A stretch of 55,564 nucleotides of DNA from Bacteroides sp. (GTDB lineage: Bacteria > Bacteroidota > Bacteroidia > Bacteroidales > Bacteroidaceae), in the NCBI GenBank assembly GCA_022648295.1, contig JALCME010000027.1:1-55564 (forward strand), given 5' to 3'. Of the stretch, positions 7,881 to 16,752 are shown in pieces. Under the pieces are notes generated by a model, which was given only the letters and a program-made list of their open reading frames with translations, did no database searches and was not told the origin of the DNA. Each line of letters begins with the position of its first letter. The stretch's first letter is position 1. Both the position numbers and the translations under genes were made by a program.

Positions 7881-10406
7881 ATGAAATCAAATTCTTTTGT
7901 TAAACTTCTATCTTTATTCTTACTGGCGTTCTTTAATCTTTCTGATATCTGGGGACAAGAAAAGGCATCTAATGTTGTTTATCAGGACAATAATGTGCGT
8001 ATTACTTTGATTACTGATGGTACGGTTCGCTTGGAATGGGAACCTGATGGACGCTTTATTGATAATGCTTCGTTTGTGGCGGTAAACCGGGAATATCAGC
8101 CGGTTAATTATAGAATTAGCGACGGCAAAAAGAAGGTTGAAATTCGCACAGCGAAAATAGTCTTGAAGTATATTAAGAATAAAGGTTCGTTTTCGACAGA
8201 TAATTTAAGCATTGTATCTGCAAAGGGCATGATGCCTTTTAAATGGTCACCGGGGAGTGTAAATAACGGAAACTTGAAAGGTACTTATCGTACACTTGAT
8301 GGATACGATGGCCCTTTGCATAGGGGCAATAACAAAATGATGGTTCTTGAAGACGGCTTACTCTCCACTGATGGATGGACGCTTATCGATGATTCGAATA
8401 ATTATCTGTTTGATCATTCAGATTGGCCATGGGTGATGGAACGTCCTAATAAAAATGGTCAGGATTGGTACTTTATGGCTTATGGGCATGATTATAAAAA
8501 AGCCTTGAAAGACTTTACCGTATTTGCGGGAAAAGTTCCATTACCCCCACGTTATGCTTTTGGTTACTGGTGGTCGCGTTATTGGAGTTATTCTGATAAT
8601 GAATTACGTACTTTAGTAGATGATTTCGATACTTATGATATCCCACTTGATGTGCTGGTTATTGATATGGATTGGCATTATACGGAACCTGGGAAAGGAG
8701 GCTGGACCGGATATACCTGGAATAAGCGTTTATTCCCTGATCCTGATGGCTTCTTAAAATATTTAAAGAAAAACAATCTTCAGGTCACATTAAATTTGCA
8801 TCCAGCTGATGGGATTGCTTCGTATGAAACAAACTTTCCGGCAATGGCGAAGTGGATGGGGTTGAATACCAATTCAACAAAATTGATTCCTTATGAAGGA
8901 TCGAATAAACAATTTATGAGCGGATGGTTAAATACGATTCTTCGTCCGATGGAGAAGAAAGGTGTTGACTTTTGGTGGCTTGATTGGCAACAACGACTGA
9001 ACGATGAGAAATTTAAAAACTTAAGTAATACCTGGTGGATCAACTATGTCGTTTTTTCCGATATGGCACGTAATCGTGATACCCGTCCCTTACTCTATCA
9101 CCGCTGGGGAGGATTAGGTAATCATCGTTATCAAATTGGATTTTCGGGAGATACTCATATATCCTGGGCTTCCCTTAATTTCCAGCCTTACTTTAACTCA
9201 ACAGCTTCCAATGTGCTTTATGGTTATTGGAGCCATGATATTGGTGGGCACATGGGGGCTAATAGTATTAATCCGGAGCTTTATGTACGGTGGTTGCAAT
9301 TTGGAGCCTTAAGCCCCATCTTACGTACCCATTCTACTAAAAATTCGAACTTAAATAAAGAGCCGTGGATCTTCAGTCCCGAATATTTTAAGATTATCCG
9401 TAGCACAATCTTGGAGCGCTACAAAATTGCTCCTTATGTGTATACGATGGCTCGTAAAACTTATGATGAAGCTTTATCTCTGTGCCGTCCAATGTATTAT
9501 GACTATCCTGAGGCTAAAGAGGCTTATGATTATAAGAATGAGTATATGTTTGGCGATAACATTCTAGTTTGCCCGATTACTGCTCCAATGAAGGATGGAA
9601 AATCTGTTGTCAGAATTTGGTTACCTGCAGGAAATGATTGGTACGAATGGCATACGGGAACATTGCTTCAAGGAGGGCAAACCATAGATCGTATCTTCCA
9701 TCTTGATGAATATCCCATTTATGTTAAAGCAGGATCCGTACTACCTTTCTATGATGAGCATGTTAAGAATTTGAGAAATAGGGATGAACCAATTGTGGTA
9801 ACTGTCTTTCCTGGCTCAAAAGGGACATTTACTCTGTATGAAGACAATGGAAATGATAAGGATTATGCAACTCAGTATGCGACAACTTTGTTGACTTCTG
9901 AAAAGCGTGATAATATATTAACAGTGAGAATAGCGCCTCGTAAAGGGGGGTATTCCGGTATGCCTGCAAATCGTTCTTTTAAAGTTAATGTGATCGCTTC
10001 GACTGTACCGGAGAATGTTTCTGTCAATGGTAAGCAGGCTGATTTTTCGTATGATGGCAACAACTTGATCCTTGCGGTTGAAATACCGGAAACAAATTGT
10101 AGCGTAGGGAAAGTAGTTGAAATTACTTATGCTGCTGATGCGCCGGATGTTGCTGACGGGCTTTATGCAAAACTCCGTCATGTCCAACAAACTATTTTGG
10201 ATTTAAAGAAAAGACAGGCAGGGATTGTTCTTACAGAAAGGCTTGGAACGATGGAATCCACAGGACGTGCTATTACTTATTACCCCGATCAATTTGTGAA
10301 GGGAATAGAGATATTCCGTAAAAATTACACCAATTTGCCTGATGTTTTAAAAGAGCAAAAGTTAGATCAAAAAACAATAGACTGGTTTATGAGTGCGGTG
10401 AAATAG
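7881..10406 (+). CDS. GH31 family alpha-glycosidase (periplasmic)
   Basis: The 841-residue protein has a signal peptide (cut near residue 26 after WGQ), an N-terminal beta-sandwich, a GH31 barrel and C-terminal beta domains. Catalytic residues are visible: the nucleophile Asp368 in DFWWLDWQ and the acid/base Asp424 in FSGDTHISW; other GH31 signatures are FGYWWSRYWSYSDNE, LDVLVIDMDWH and SPILRTHS. GH31 enzymes release alpha-glucose or alpha-xylose from oligosaccharides; the exact substrate cannot be read here. The last 80 residues after the usual domain form a helical extension. There is no SusC/SusD pair, sulfatase or regulator next to it, so it is not in an obvious polysaccharide-utilisation locus. 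Confidence 0.92.
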   Translation: MKSNSFVKLLSLFLLAFFNLSDIWGQEKASNVVYQDNNVRITLITDGTVRLEWEPDGRFIDNASFVAVNREYQPVNYRISDGKKKVEIRTAKIVLKYIKNKGSFSTDNLSIVSAKGMMPFKWSPGSVNNGNLKGTYRTLDGYDGPLHRGNNKMMVLEDGLLSTDGWTLIDDSNNYLFDHSDWPWVMERPNKNGQDWYFMAYGHDYKKALKDFTVFAGKVPLPPRYAFGYWWSRYWSYSDNELRTLVDDFDTYDIPLDVLVIDMDWHYTEPGKGGWTGYTWNKRLFPDPDGFLKYLKKNNLQVTLNLHPADGIASYETNFPAMAKWMGLNTNSTKLIPYEGSNKQFMSGWLNTILRPMEKKGVDFWWLDWQQRLNDEKFKNLSNTWWINYVVFSDMARNRDTRPLLYHRWGGLGNHRYQIGFSGDTHISWASLNFQPYFNSTASNVLYGYWSHDIGGHMGANSINPELYVRWLQFGALSPILRTHSTKNSNLNKEPWIFSPEYFKIIRSTILERYKIAPYVYTMARKTYDEALSLCRPMYYDYPEAKEAYDYKNEYMFGDNILVCPITAPMKDGKSVVRIWLPAGNDWYEWHTGTLLQGGQTIDRIFHLDEYPIYVKAGSVLPFYDEHVKNLRNRDEPIVVTVFPGSKGTFTLYEDNGNDKDYATQYATTLLTSEKRDNILTVRIAPRKGGYSGMPANRSFKVNVIASTVPENVSVNGKQADFSYDGNNLILAVEIPETNCSVGKVVEITYAADAPDVADGLYAKLRHVQQTILDLKKRQAGIVLTERLGTMESTGRAITYYPDQFVKGIEIFRKNYTNLPDVLKEQKLDQKTIDWFMSAVK

Positions 10407-10633
10407 TGGCGTTTTATTTGACTGGTTTCAAATAAAGCGGAATGCATCAGCTGGATTAAAGGCTGATATACTGAAAATCGGTTCATTCATTTGGAGGAGT
10501 ATAATAAAAATTCATTTTCTTTGAATCATTCTCTTTTTGAGTTGCTCTCTTGAGAGCTGGTTTTTGAATTTGGATTTCTATTCTGCTCCTTTTTTATTTG
10601 TTTGTTCAAGAAGCATATTATATATGTGTAATA

Positions 10634-10653
10634 ATTCTATTGGTGAATAGAAT
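10634..10653. promoter_or_regulatory. palindrome upstream of the PH-like/lpdA operon
   Basis: ATTCTATT and AATAGAAT form a perfect 8-base inverted repeat with a 4-base gap (GGTG), 38 bases before the ATG at 10692. The position fits an operator or a leader hairpin. The 285 bases between the GH31 stop and this gene hold nothing else I can name. Confidence 0.4.
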
Positions 10654-10691
10654 AGGTTTTATTAACTTGCGCACAAAATGGAATTTCTTTT

Positions 10692-11114
10692 ATGGAAGAC
10701 GTATTTAAGACGAAAGGATTTACGAGTTGGGATGGTTGCATTATAATTGCTATTGTCGTTATATTACTTATATTTGCATTTCTGAAAAGCTGTTCTGTTC
10801 TTATTGTAGCATTTCCTTCTTTATTTTTATCCATCAATGAATATTCTAAAAAATATATTGTTAAAGATAATGGTGATTTATGGGTGAGGAGTATGCTGGG
10901 AGTTCGCCAAAAAGCAACAGGGATATATCGTATTCTCTATGATCCTAATGCTAAAGGATGGAATTGGCGTACCCGACAGATGATTATTACTCATAAAAAA
11001 GGATTTTTTTCGATAACACCTGACAATCCTAAAGAACTACTTGCGTTACTTAGGAAAAAGATTCCTGATATTGAGATCATTAATGTTGAAATACCTGTTA
11101 ATAATAAGAGATAA
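10692..11114 (+). CDS. small membrane protein with a PH-like domain, upstream of lpdA
   Basis: The 140-residue product has two adjacent hydrophobic segments (about 14-31 and 35-48) and then a PH-like soluble part (KKYIVKDNGDLWVRSML, MIITHKKGFFSITPDNPKEL). It ends in a short basic tail. The stop codon overlaps the lpdA start by one base (TAATG), so the two genes are translated together. The domain layout matches the protein at 1895-2305, but I see no close sequence identity. No function is known; the operon link to lpdA may be only transcriptional. Confidence 0.7.
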   Translation: MEDVFKTKGFTSWDGCIIIAIVVILLIFAFLKSCSVLIVAFPSLFLSINEYSKKYIVKDNGDLWVRSMLGVRQKATGIYRILYDPNAKGWNWRTRQMIITHKKGFFSITPDNPKELLALLRKKIPDIEIINVEIPVNNKR

Positions 11115-12556
11115 TGAAATACCAAGTTGCGATTATTGGTGGAGGACCTGCGGGATATACTGCTGCCGAGACTGCCGGAAAAGCCGGATTTAGTGTTATT
11201 CTGTTTGAGAAACAAGCATTGGGCGGAGTATGCCTGAATGAAGGATGCATTCCTACTAAAACTTTATTGTATTCGGCAAAAACTTACGATGCGGCACGAC
11301 ATGCATCAAAATATGCTGTTACAGCTTCTGATATTTCGTTTGATTTGCCTAAGATTATTGCCCGCAAACAGAAAGTTGTCCGTAAGTTAGTATTGGGTGT
11401 TAAAGGGAAACTTACGGCTCATGGTGTCGTAATGGTAAATGGTGAGGCAATGGTGATAGATAAGAATCGTGTACAATGTGGTGAAGAAATATATGAATGT
11501 GATAATTTGTTATTATGTACAGGGTCTGAGACTTTTGTCCCTCCTATTCCGGGAGTAGATACCGTGCCTTATTGGACGCATCGTGAAGCGCTGGAAAATA
11601 AGGCGCTTCCGCAATCACTTGCTATTATCGGAGGCGGAGTTATCGGAATGGAGTTCGCCTCTTTCTTTAATAGTTTAGGAGTACAAGTTACTGTTATTGA
11701 GATGATGAATGAAATTTTAGGCGGTATGGACAAGGAATTGTCTGCTTTGCTTCGTAATGAGTATGCTAAACGCGGAATCAAGTTTATGCTCGGTACCAAA
11801 GTTGTCTCTGTGTCCAATTATCTTGTGAACTCTGTTGAAACTGACGCTCCTTCTCTTTCAGAGGGTGAGAGAGAAAATCTTCCAAAGGTTCAGGGTAATG
11901 GAGAAGTACAGCCTAAAATGGCATTGGCACAAGTTACTTATGAGAATGCAGATGGAAGTACGGAGTCTCTTGTTGCTGAAAAATTGTTAATGAGCGTAGG
12001 GCGTCGTCCGGTGATAAAAGGTTTTGGATTGGAGAATCTGAATTTGGTAAAAACAGAGCGTGGTAATATTTTTGTGGATGAACAAATGCAGACTTCTGTA
12101 CCGGGCGTATATGTCTGTGGCGATTTGACAGGCTTTTCTTTGTTGGCACATACAGCCGTGCGTGAGGCCGAAGTGGCTATACATGCTATTGTGGGCGAAA
12201 AGGATAAAATGAGTTATCGGGCTGTACCAGGAGTAGTCTATACTAATCCGGAGATTGCAGGAGTGGGGGAGACAGAGGAAACTTTAGAAAAGAAAGGCAT
12301 TACTTGCCGGATTGTGAAATTACCGATGGCTTATTCCGGTCGTTTTGTGGCTGAGAATGAAGGAGTAAATGGCATCTGCAAGTTGTTACTGGCTGAAGAT
12401 AATACCATATTAGGTGCTCATGTATTGGGAAATCCTGCTTCCGAGATTATCACTCTGGCTGGTATGGCTATTGAACTGAGATTAACGGCTACAGAGTGGA
12501 AGAGAATTATCTTTCCACATCCTACGGTAGGAGAAATTTTTAAAGAAGCATTATAA
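11114..12556 (+). CDS. lpdA: dihydrolipoyl dehydrogenase
   Basis: This flavoprotein reoxidises dihydrolipoamide of 2-oxoacid dehydrogenase or glycine cleavage complexes with NAD+. The 480-residue sequence has the FAD motif GGGPAGYTAAE (9-19), the redox pair Cys40/Cys45 (GGVCLNEGCIPTKT), an NAD motif IIGGGVIGMEFA (171-182), GDLTG, and the C-terminal FPHPTVGE with the catalytic His-Glu pair. It carries an extra stretch of about 30 residues (236-270, including SLSEGEREN) between the NAD domain strands that most Lpd proteins lack. No lipoyl-carrying E2 or E1 genes are adjacent, so the partner complex is elsewhere. Confidence 0.9.
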   Translation: MKYQVAIIGGGPAGYTAAETAGKAGFSVILFEKQALGGVCLNEGCIPTKTLLYSAKTYDAARHASKYAVTASDISFDLPKIIARKQKVVRKLVLGVKGKLTAHGVVMVNGEAMVIDKNRVQCGEEIYECDNLLLCTGSETFVPPIPGVDTVPYWTHREALENKALPQSLAIIGGGVIGMEFASFFNSLGVQVTVIEMMNEILGGMDKELSALLRNEYAKRGIKFMLGTKVVSVSNYLVNSVETDAPSLSEGERENLPKVQGNGEVQPKMALAQVTYENADGSTESLVAEKLLMSVGRRPVIKGFGLENLNLVKTERGNIFVDEQMQTSVPGVYVCGDLTGFSLLAHTAVREAEVAIHAIVGEKDKMSYRAVPGVVYTNPEIAGVGETEETLEKKGITCRIVKLPMAYSGRFVAENEGVNGICKLLLAEDNTILGAHVLGNPASEIITLAGMAIELRLTATEWKRIIFPHPTVGEIFKEAL

Positions 12557-12569
12557 AAATAATAAGGCG

Positions 12570-13001
12570 ATGAAAACAGTCAAGTTAATGACATGCGATG
12601 ATGCAGCTCAGGCGCACATCGTTCAGGGGGCTTTGGAAAATGAAGGAATTTCTTCCTTATTGCACAATGAAAACATGTCTACCTTGTTACGGGGATATGT
12701 TAATGATATTGCTGGTGTAGATATTTTAGTAAACGAGTCAGATTATGATGCGGCTATCCATCTATTGGAAGAAAATCAAATGATTCCGGAACAGTTGAAA
12801 TATTGTCCTTGCTGTGGTTCGGCAGATATTAAATTCGTGTTGAAGAAGAAGCACCGTTTACGGGCTGTTTTAGCTTCTATTGCTTCTATGCTGGCTGCCA
12901 CTCCTCCCGGTTCCAATCATTGGGAGTATATCTGCAATAAGTGTGGTGCTCATTTCGAAAAACCAGTAGCAGAGCTTAATAAAGGGGAACAGTCAGAATA
13001 A
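12570..13001 (+). CDS. DUF2007 domain protein with a C-terminal zinc ribbon
   Basis: The 143-residue protein starts 13 bases after lpdA and is probably in the same operon. Residues 1-70 follow the DUF2007 (putative signal-transducing) pattern: VKLMTCDDAAQAHIVQGALE, then NEGISSLLHNE and GVDILVNESDYDAAIHLLE. The C-terminal half has two Cys pairs (CPCC at about 78 and CNKC at about 122) that would form a zinc ribbon. Function unknown. Confidence 0.8.
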   Translation: MKTVKLMTCDDAAQAHIVQGALENEGISSLLHNENMSTLLRGYVNDIAGVDILVNESDYDAAIHLLEENQMIPEQLKYCPCCGSADIKFVLKKKHRLRAVLASIASMLAATPPGSNHWEYICNKCGAHFEKPVAELNKGEQSE

Positions 13002-13111
13002 CTGGAGGGTGGCTGTATATCACTTACTACAAGTTAGTAGATAAAAGGGCATTTCGATTATGTAAAGATTGTAACCGGGGGAAAGGTACAAGAAAATTTA
13101 GATAAAAAACA

Positions 13112-14542
13112 ATGAAAAGAATAGCGCTGTATTTTCTTTTATCAGTTTGTGTATTGTCATCATTTGCGCAAGAAATAAAAAAGGAGCTTCTTTCTTCAAA
13201 TCTTGATACATTAATAAAGCATCGACTTCCTGCCGGTTCTAATGTTGGTATATCTATTTATGATTTGTCTGAAGGGAAGTCTCTTTATACTTATCAGGCT
13301 GATAAGCTTTCCCGTCCAGCTTCCACTATGAAGTTACTGACTACAATTACAGCTCTTTCCCGTCCCGAGGCGGATGAACCTTTCCGAACGGAAGTGTGGT
13401 GTCAGGGCACTATCCGACAGGATACTTTGTATGGTGATTTGTATATCATCGGTGGGTATGATCCTGAATTTACGGAAGTCGATTTGGATTCTTTGGTTAG
13501 TGATGTGGCTCGTTATCCTTTTTCTGTTATTACTGGGAGGGTATATGGTGATGTTTCCATGAAAGATTCATTGTATTGGGGTAGTGGTTGGATGTGGGAT
13601 GATAATCCGTATGAGTATCAACCCTATCTTTCTCCGTTAATGCTGAATAAGGGGGTGGTCACTGTAACAGCTTTTCCCGGTGTGAAAGGTGATACAGCCC
13701 GTTTGGAGTGTACTCCTTCTTCTCCTTATTATACGGTAAAAAATGAGACCCGTACAAAAATACCATCCGCAGGACGTTTTACTGTTTCCCGTGACTGGAT
13801 GATCAACGGGAATCATTTGGTTGTTACCGGTAATGTGGTAAGAAGGTGTGCCGGTACTGTTAATGTTTATTCTTCTCCAGACTTTTTCATGTCCACTTTT
13901 ATGGATCGCCTCCAGAAAAAAGGTATTCATGCTGTTTCAAGCTATGCCTTTCACGAGTTTCAAAAAGATAGCCTTTCTGTGCAAATGGCTTTGCATGAAA
14001 CTCCTGTGCAATCTGTTGTTAATCAGCTCTTAAAGGAAAGTGATAATCTGAATGCGCAAGCTATGCTTTGTCGGTTGGGAGCACAATCTACCGGTAAGAA
14101 ACATATTTCTGATGAAGACGGATTGTCAGCTATTCGTCGGCTGATAAAAGAATTTGGAGAGAATCCTGACCGTTATAATTTGGCTGATGGTTGCGGTTTA
14201 TCTAACTACGATTATATTTCTCCCGAATTGCTTGTTTCTTTTTTGCGGTATGCATATTCCCGAACCGATGTTTTTCAAAAGTTATATAAAGCTTTGCCTA
14301 TTGGTGGAGTGGATGGGACATTGAAAAACCGTATGAAGCGAGGTACTCTTTCTTATAAGAAAGTTCATGCAAAAACAGGATCCTATACTGCCATAAACTG
14401 TCTTGCCGGATATTTGCAAATAAAGAACGGACACGAAATAGCTTTTGCCATTATGAATCAGAATATTCTTTCCGGTGCTGTTGCACGGGCTTTTCAGGAT
14501 GCCGTGTGTGATGAAATTTATTCCTCTTTGCTATGTCGATAG
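13112..14542 (+). CDS. dacB: D-alanyl-D-alanine carboxypeptidase/endopeptidase (PBP4, class C type)
   Basis: The 476-residue protein is a periplasmic penicillin-binding protein of MEROPS family S13 that cleaves peptidoglycan cross-links or terminal D-Ala. It has a signal peptide ending near Ala19-Gln20 and the three active-site motifs: S71-T-M-K74, S310-D-N312 and K421-T-G423. The long insert between motif 1 and motif 2 (about residues 90-300) is the usual extra domains of PBP4. The gene converges on an AraC-family gene and their 3' ends overlap by 25 bases (14518-14542). Confidence 0.92.
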   Translation: MKRIALYFLLSVCVLSSFAQEIKKELLSSNLDTLIKHRLPAGSNVGISIYDLSEGKSLYTYQADKLSRPASTMKLLTTITALSRPEADEPFRTEVWCQGTIRQDTLYGDLYIIGGYDPEFTEVDLDSLVSDVARYPFSVITGRVYGDVSMKDSLYWGSGWMWDDNPYEYQPYLSPLMLNKGVVTVTAFPGVKGDTARLECTPSSPYYTVKNETRTKIPSAGRFTVSRDWMINGNHLVVTGNVVRRCAGTVNVYSSPDFFMSTFMDRLQKKGIHAVSSYAFHEFQKDSLSVQMALHETPVQSVVNQLLKESDNLNAQAMLCRLGAQSTGKKHISDEDGLSAIRRLIKEFGENPDRYNLADGCGLSNYDYISPELLVSFLRYAYSRTDVFQKLYKALPIGGVDGTLKNRMKRGTLSYKKVHAKTGSYTAINCLAGYLQIKNGHEIAFAIMNQNILSGAVARAFQDAVCDEIYSSLLCR

Positions 14543-15426
14543 CGTGCCGGAGACATTCCTAGATGCGCTTTTACATACTTCCCAAAGAATGATTGATTAG
14601 GAAAGTTAAAACTTTCTGCAATTTCTTTGATTGATTTGTCAGAATGCTTTAGCTTCACCTTTATTTGCTCTATGGCATATTCATTTATCCAGTCGAGTGC
14701 TGTTCGTCCGCTTACTTGTTTGACTACACTGGACATATATTTAGGTGAATAACATAGAATATCTGCGTAATAGTTTACAGTACGATGCATCCCATTATCC
14801 TTGGAAACTTCCTCCATAAAACGATGGCAAAGCAGATTTCCTTGTTTCATCTCCTTCTCCGGTTCTATTTCGAGGTCATTGCAGCTATATTGATGAATAA
14901 TAGCCATTATTTCACAGAATATTGCGGAAAATAAGTAATGCAGGATGTCTTTCCGATAATGATGGGTCGTGTTATTTATCTTAGCCATAATAAGTGCCTC
15001 ATAGTATTTCCCCAATGGACCTTTTTCTTCTTCTTTGATGTGTTGGACCGGATTTTTATAGATGTAATAGAACATATTGTCTGTTCCTTTTTCCTTTTTG
15101 ATTATGCGATTAAGGAATTGTGTAGAAAAGCCTATCATTCTCAGTTTATATCTGGGGCTAAGCATAATTTGGCTTAGGATCATGGTAGGCAGACAAATGA
15201 TGTAGTCATGGGATTGCAGTAAATAAGTTTTTCCGTTAATATCAAGTTGTGCATGCCCTTCTACACAGAATATAATGAAAAGGAATTTTGTTCTTACGGC
15301 ATCCATGCTATAAGGAAGGTTTGTTAGATCTTCTGTTACTATGAAGTCGTCATCTATGTAGTTTAACTGACTACCGAGCAGCTTAAAATCTTTTATATCA
15401 ATCGTCTTTATTGCTCCATTTTCCAT
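14518..15426 (-). CDS. AraC-family transcriptional regulator, divergent from the RND efflux operon
   Basis: The 302-residue protein has an N-terminal cupin-like sensor half and a C-terminal double helix-turn-helix (about 205-298): ADILCYSPKYMSSVVKQVSG, IKEIAESFNFPNQSFFGKYV and the closing G-SPARYR. It is divergent from the efflux genes that start at 15638, and the space between holds copies of TGTTCTAT in both orientations. This placement is typical of a local activator of a drug-efflux operon. The ligand is unknown. Its 3' end overlaps that of dacB. Confidence 0.9.
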   Translation of the reverse strand: MENGAIKTIDIKDFKLLGSQLNYIDDDFIVTEDLTNLPYSMDAVRTKFLFIIFCVEGHAQLDINGKTYLLQSHDYIICLPTMILSQIMLSPRYKLRMIGFSTQFLNRIIKKEKGTDNMFYYIYKNPVQHIKEEEKGPLGKYYEALIMAKINNTTHHYRKDILHYLFSAIFCEIMAIIHQYSCNDLEIEPEKEMKQGNLLCHRFMEEVSKDNGMHRTVNYYADILCYSPKYMSSVVKQVSGRTALDWINEYAIEQIKVKLKHSDKSIKEIAESFNFPNQSFFGKYVKAHLGMSPARYRHSKEE

Positions 15427-15476
15427 ATCGCTATTTTTTTATATTGCAAATATGGATAATTATTAATAGATAAAAG

Positions 15477-15603
15477 TGTTCTATTCTTCTTAAATAATAT
15501 CCTCTGGTTCTTATTTATTAATAATGAGATCTTTTCGAAGAAAAGAATAAGATAAATAGAACATTTTAACCGAACTGTGGATAAGCTGTGTGATGTTCTA
15601 TTC
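15477..15603. promoter_or_regulatory. candidate operators for the AraC-family regulator
   Basis: TGTTCTATTC occurs at 15477-15486 and again at 15594-15603. ATAGAACAT at 15556-15564 is the exact reverse complement of ATGTTCTAT at 15593-15601, giving a 9-base inverted repeat with a 28-base gap. The right-hand copies abut the -7 box at 15607. Three related half-sites in a 210-base divergent promoter are what an AraC dimer with DNA looping would use. Binding is inferred. Confidence 0.5.
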
Positions 15604-15606
15604 CGT

Positions 15607-15614
15607 TATCTTTG
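15607..15614 (+). promoter_or_regulatory. -7 box of the RND efflux operon
   Basis: TATCTTTG matches TAnnTTTG exactly, 23 bases before the ATG at 15638. No TTTG lies at the normal -33 distance, which fits a promoter that needs an activator. Confidence 0.6.
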
Positions 15615-15637
15615 TCACAGTTTTTAATGATAACAGT

Positions 15638-16741
15638 ATGAATAAAGTAGAAAGAAAATGGATACAACTGGTGATGGTCATCGGATGTATAATGTTGTTA
15701 GCATCTTGCAAAAAAGCACAAGATGTTCAAGTGAAACCTTCGTATGCGACAATGAAAGTGGCTGCAGCCGATAAAGAGCTTTCAACCTCCTATTCGGCAA
15801 CGATACGTGGGCGGCAGGATATTGATATTTATCCCCAGGTTTCAGGTACTATTGTAAAGTTGTGCGTGAACGAAGGGGAGAAAGTGCGTCGGGGACAATT
15901 ACTTTTTATAATTGATCAGGTTCCTTACCGTGCAGCATTGAATACTGCTACCGCCAATGTGGAAGCAGCAAAAGCTTCCCTTGCTACCGCTAAACTGACT
16001 TATAACAGTAACAAGGAATTGTATGCACAGAAAGTGGTTTCTGCATTTAGCCTTAAGACGACAGAAAATTCTTATCTCACAGCCAAAGCACAATTATCAC
16101 AGGCTGAAGCACAAGAGATAAGTGCACGTAATAATTTCTCTTACACCGAGGTGAAAAGCCCTTGTGACGGTGTAGTCGGAGCTTTGCCTTATCGTGCCGG
16201 TGCATTGGTTGGTCCAAGCATACGACAAGCGTTGACTACGGTTAGCGATAATTCAGATATGTATGTCTATTTTTCAATGACAGAGAATCAGTTACTCTCC
16301 CTGACTCGTCAGTATGGTACAATGGATGAAGCTATAAAGAACATGCCTGAAGTACAGTTACAATTGAACGATGGGTCTGTGTACGACATCAAGGGAAAGA
16401 TAGAATCGATTAGTGGTGTTATCGATCGGCAGACTGGTACAGTCGTAGCACGTGCTGTGTTTCCGAATGCATCCCGTTTATTGCATAGCGGATCGTCGGG
16501 GAATGTAATTGTACCAAATACCTATAAACAGTGTATAGTTATTCCACAGGGAGCTACCGTGCAACTGCAGGACAAAACTATTGTATATAAAGTGGTGGAT
16601 GGCAAAACCGTTTCTACACTTATTACCGTAGCCCCGGTAAACGACGGGCATGAATATGTGGTACTTGACGGCTTGAAGGTTGGCGATGAGATTGTGTCTG
16701 AAGGAGCCGGGCTCGTGAGAGAAGGGACACCGGTTAAATAA
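15638..16741 (+). CDS. RND efflux periplasmic adaptor subunit (lipoprotein, MexA/AcrA type)
   Basis: The 367-residue protein links the inner-membrane pump to the outer-membrane channel. It starts at 15638, where MNKVERKWIQ leads into a lipoprotein signal (MLLASC); a longer frame from 15590 would overlap the promoter and bury the signal. Order of parts: lipoyl-like half (RGRQDIDIYPQVSGTI; LCVNEGEKVRRGQLLF), alpha-hairpin of about 60 residues, second lipoyl half (YTEVKSPCDGVVG), beta-barrel and membrane-proximal domain. The pump gene follows after 11 bases. Substrate range cannot be read from sequence. Confidence 0.92.
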   Translation: MNKVERKWIQLVMVIGCIMLLASCKKAQDVQVKPSYATMKVAAADKELSTSYSATIRGRQDIDIYPQVSGTIVKLCVNEGEKVRRGQLLFIIDQVPYRAALNTATANVEAAKASLATAKLTYNSNKELYAQKVVSAFSLKTTENSYLTAKAQLSQAEAQEISARNNFSYTEVKSPCDGVVGALPYRAGALVGPSIRQALTTVSDNSDMYVYFSMTENQLLSLTRQYGTMDEAIKNMPEVQLQLNDGSVYDIKGKIESISGVIDRQTGTVVARAVFPNASRLLHSGSSGNVIVPNTYKQCIVIPQGATVQLQDKTIVYKVVDGKTVSTLITVAPVNDGHEYVVLDGLKVGDEIVSEGAGLVREGTPVK

Positions 16742-16752
16742 AGAGAAAGCTT

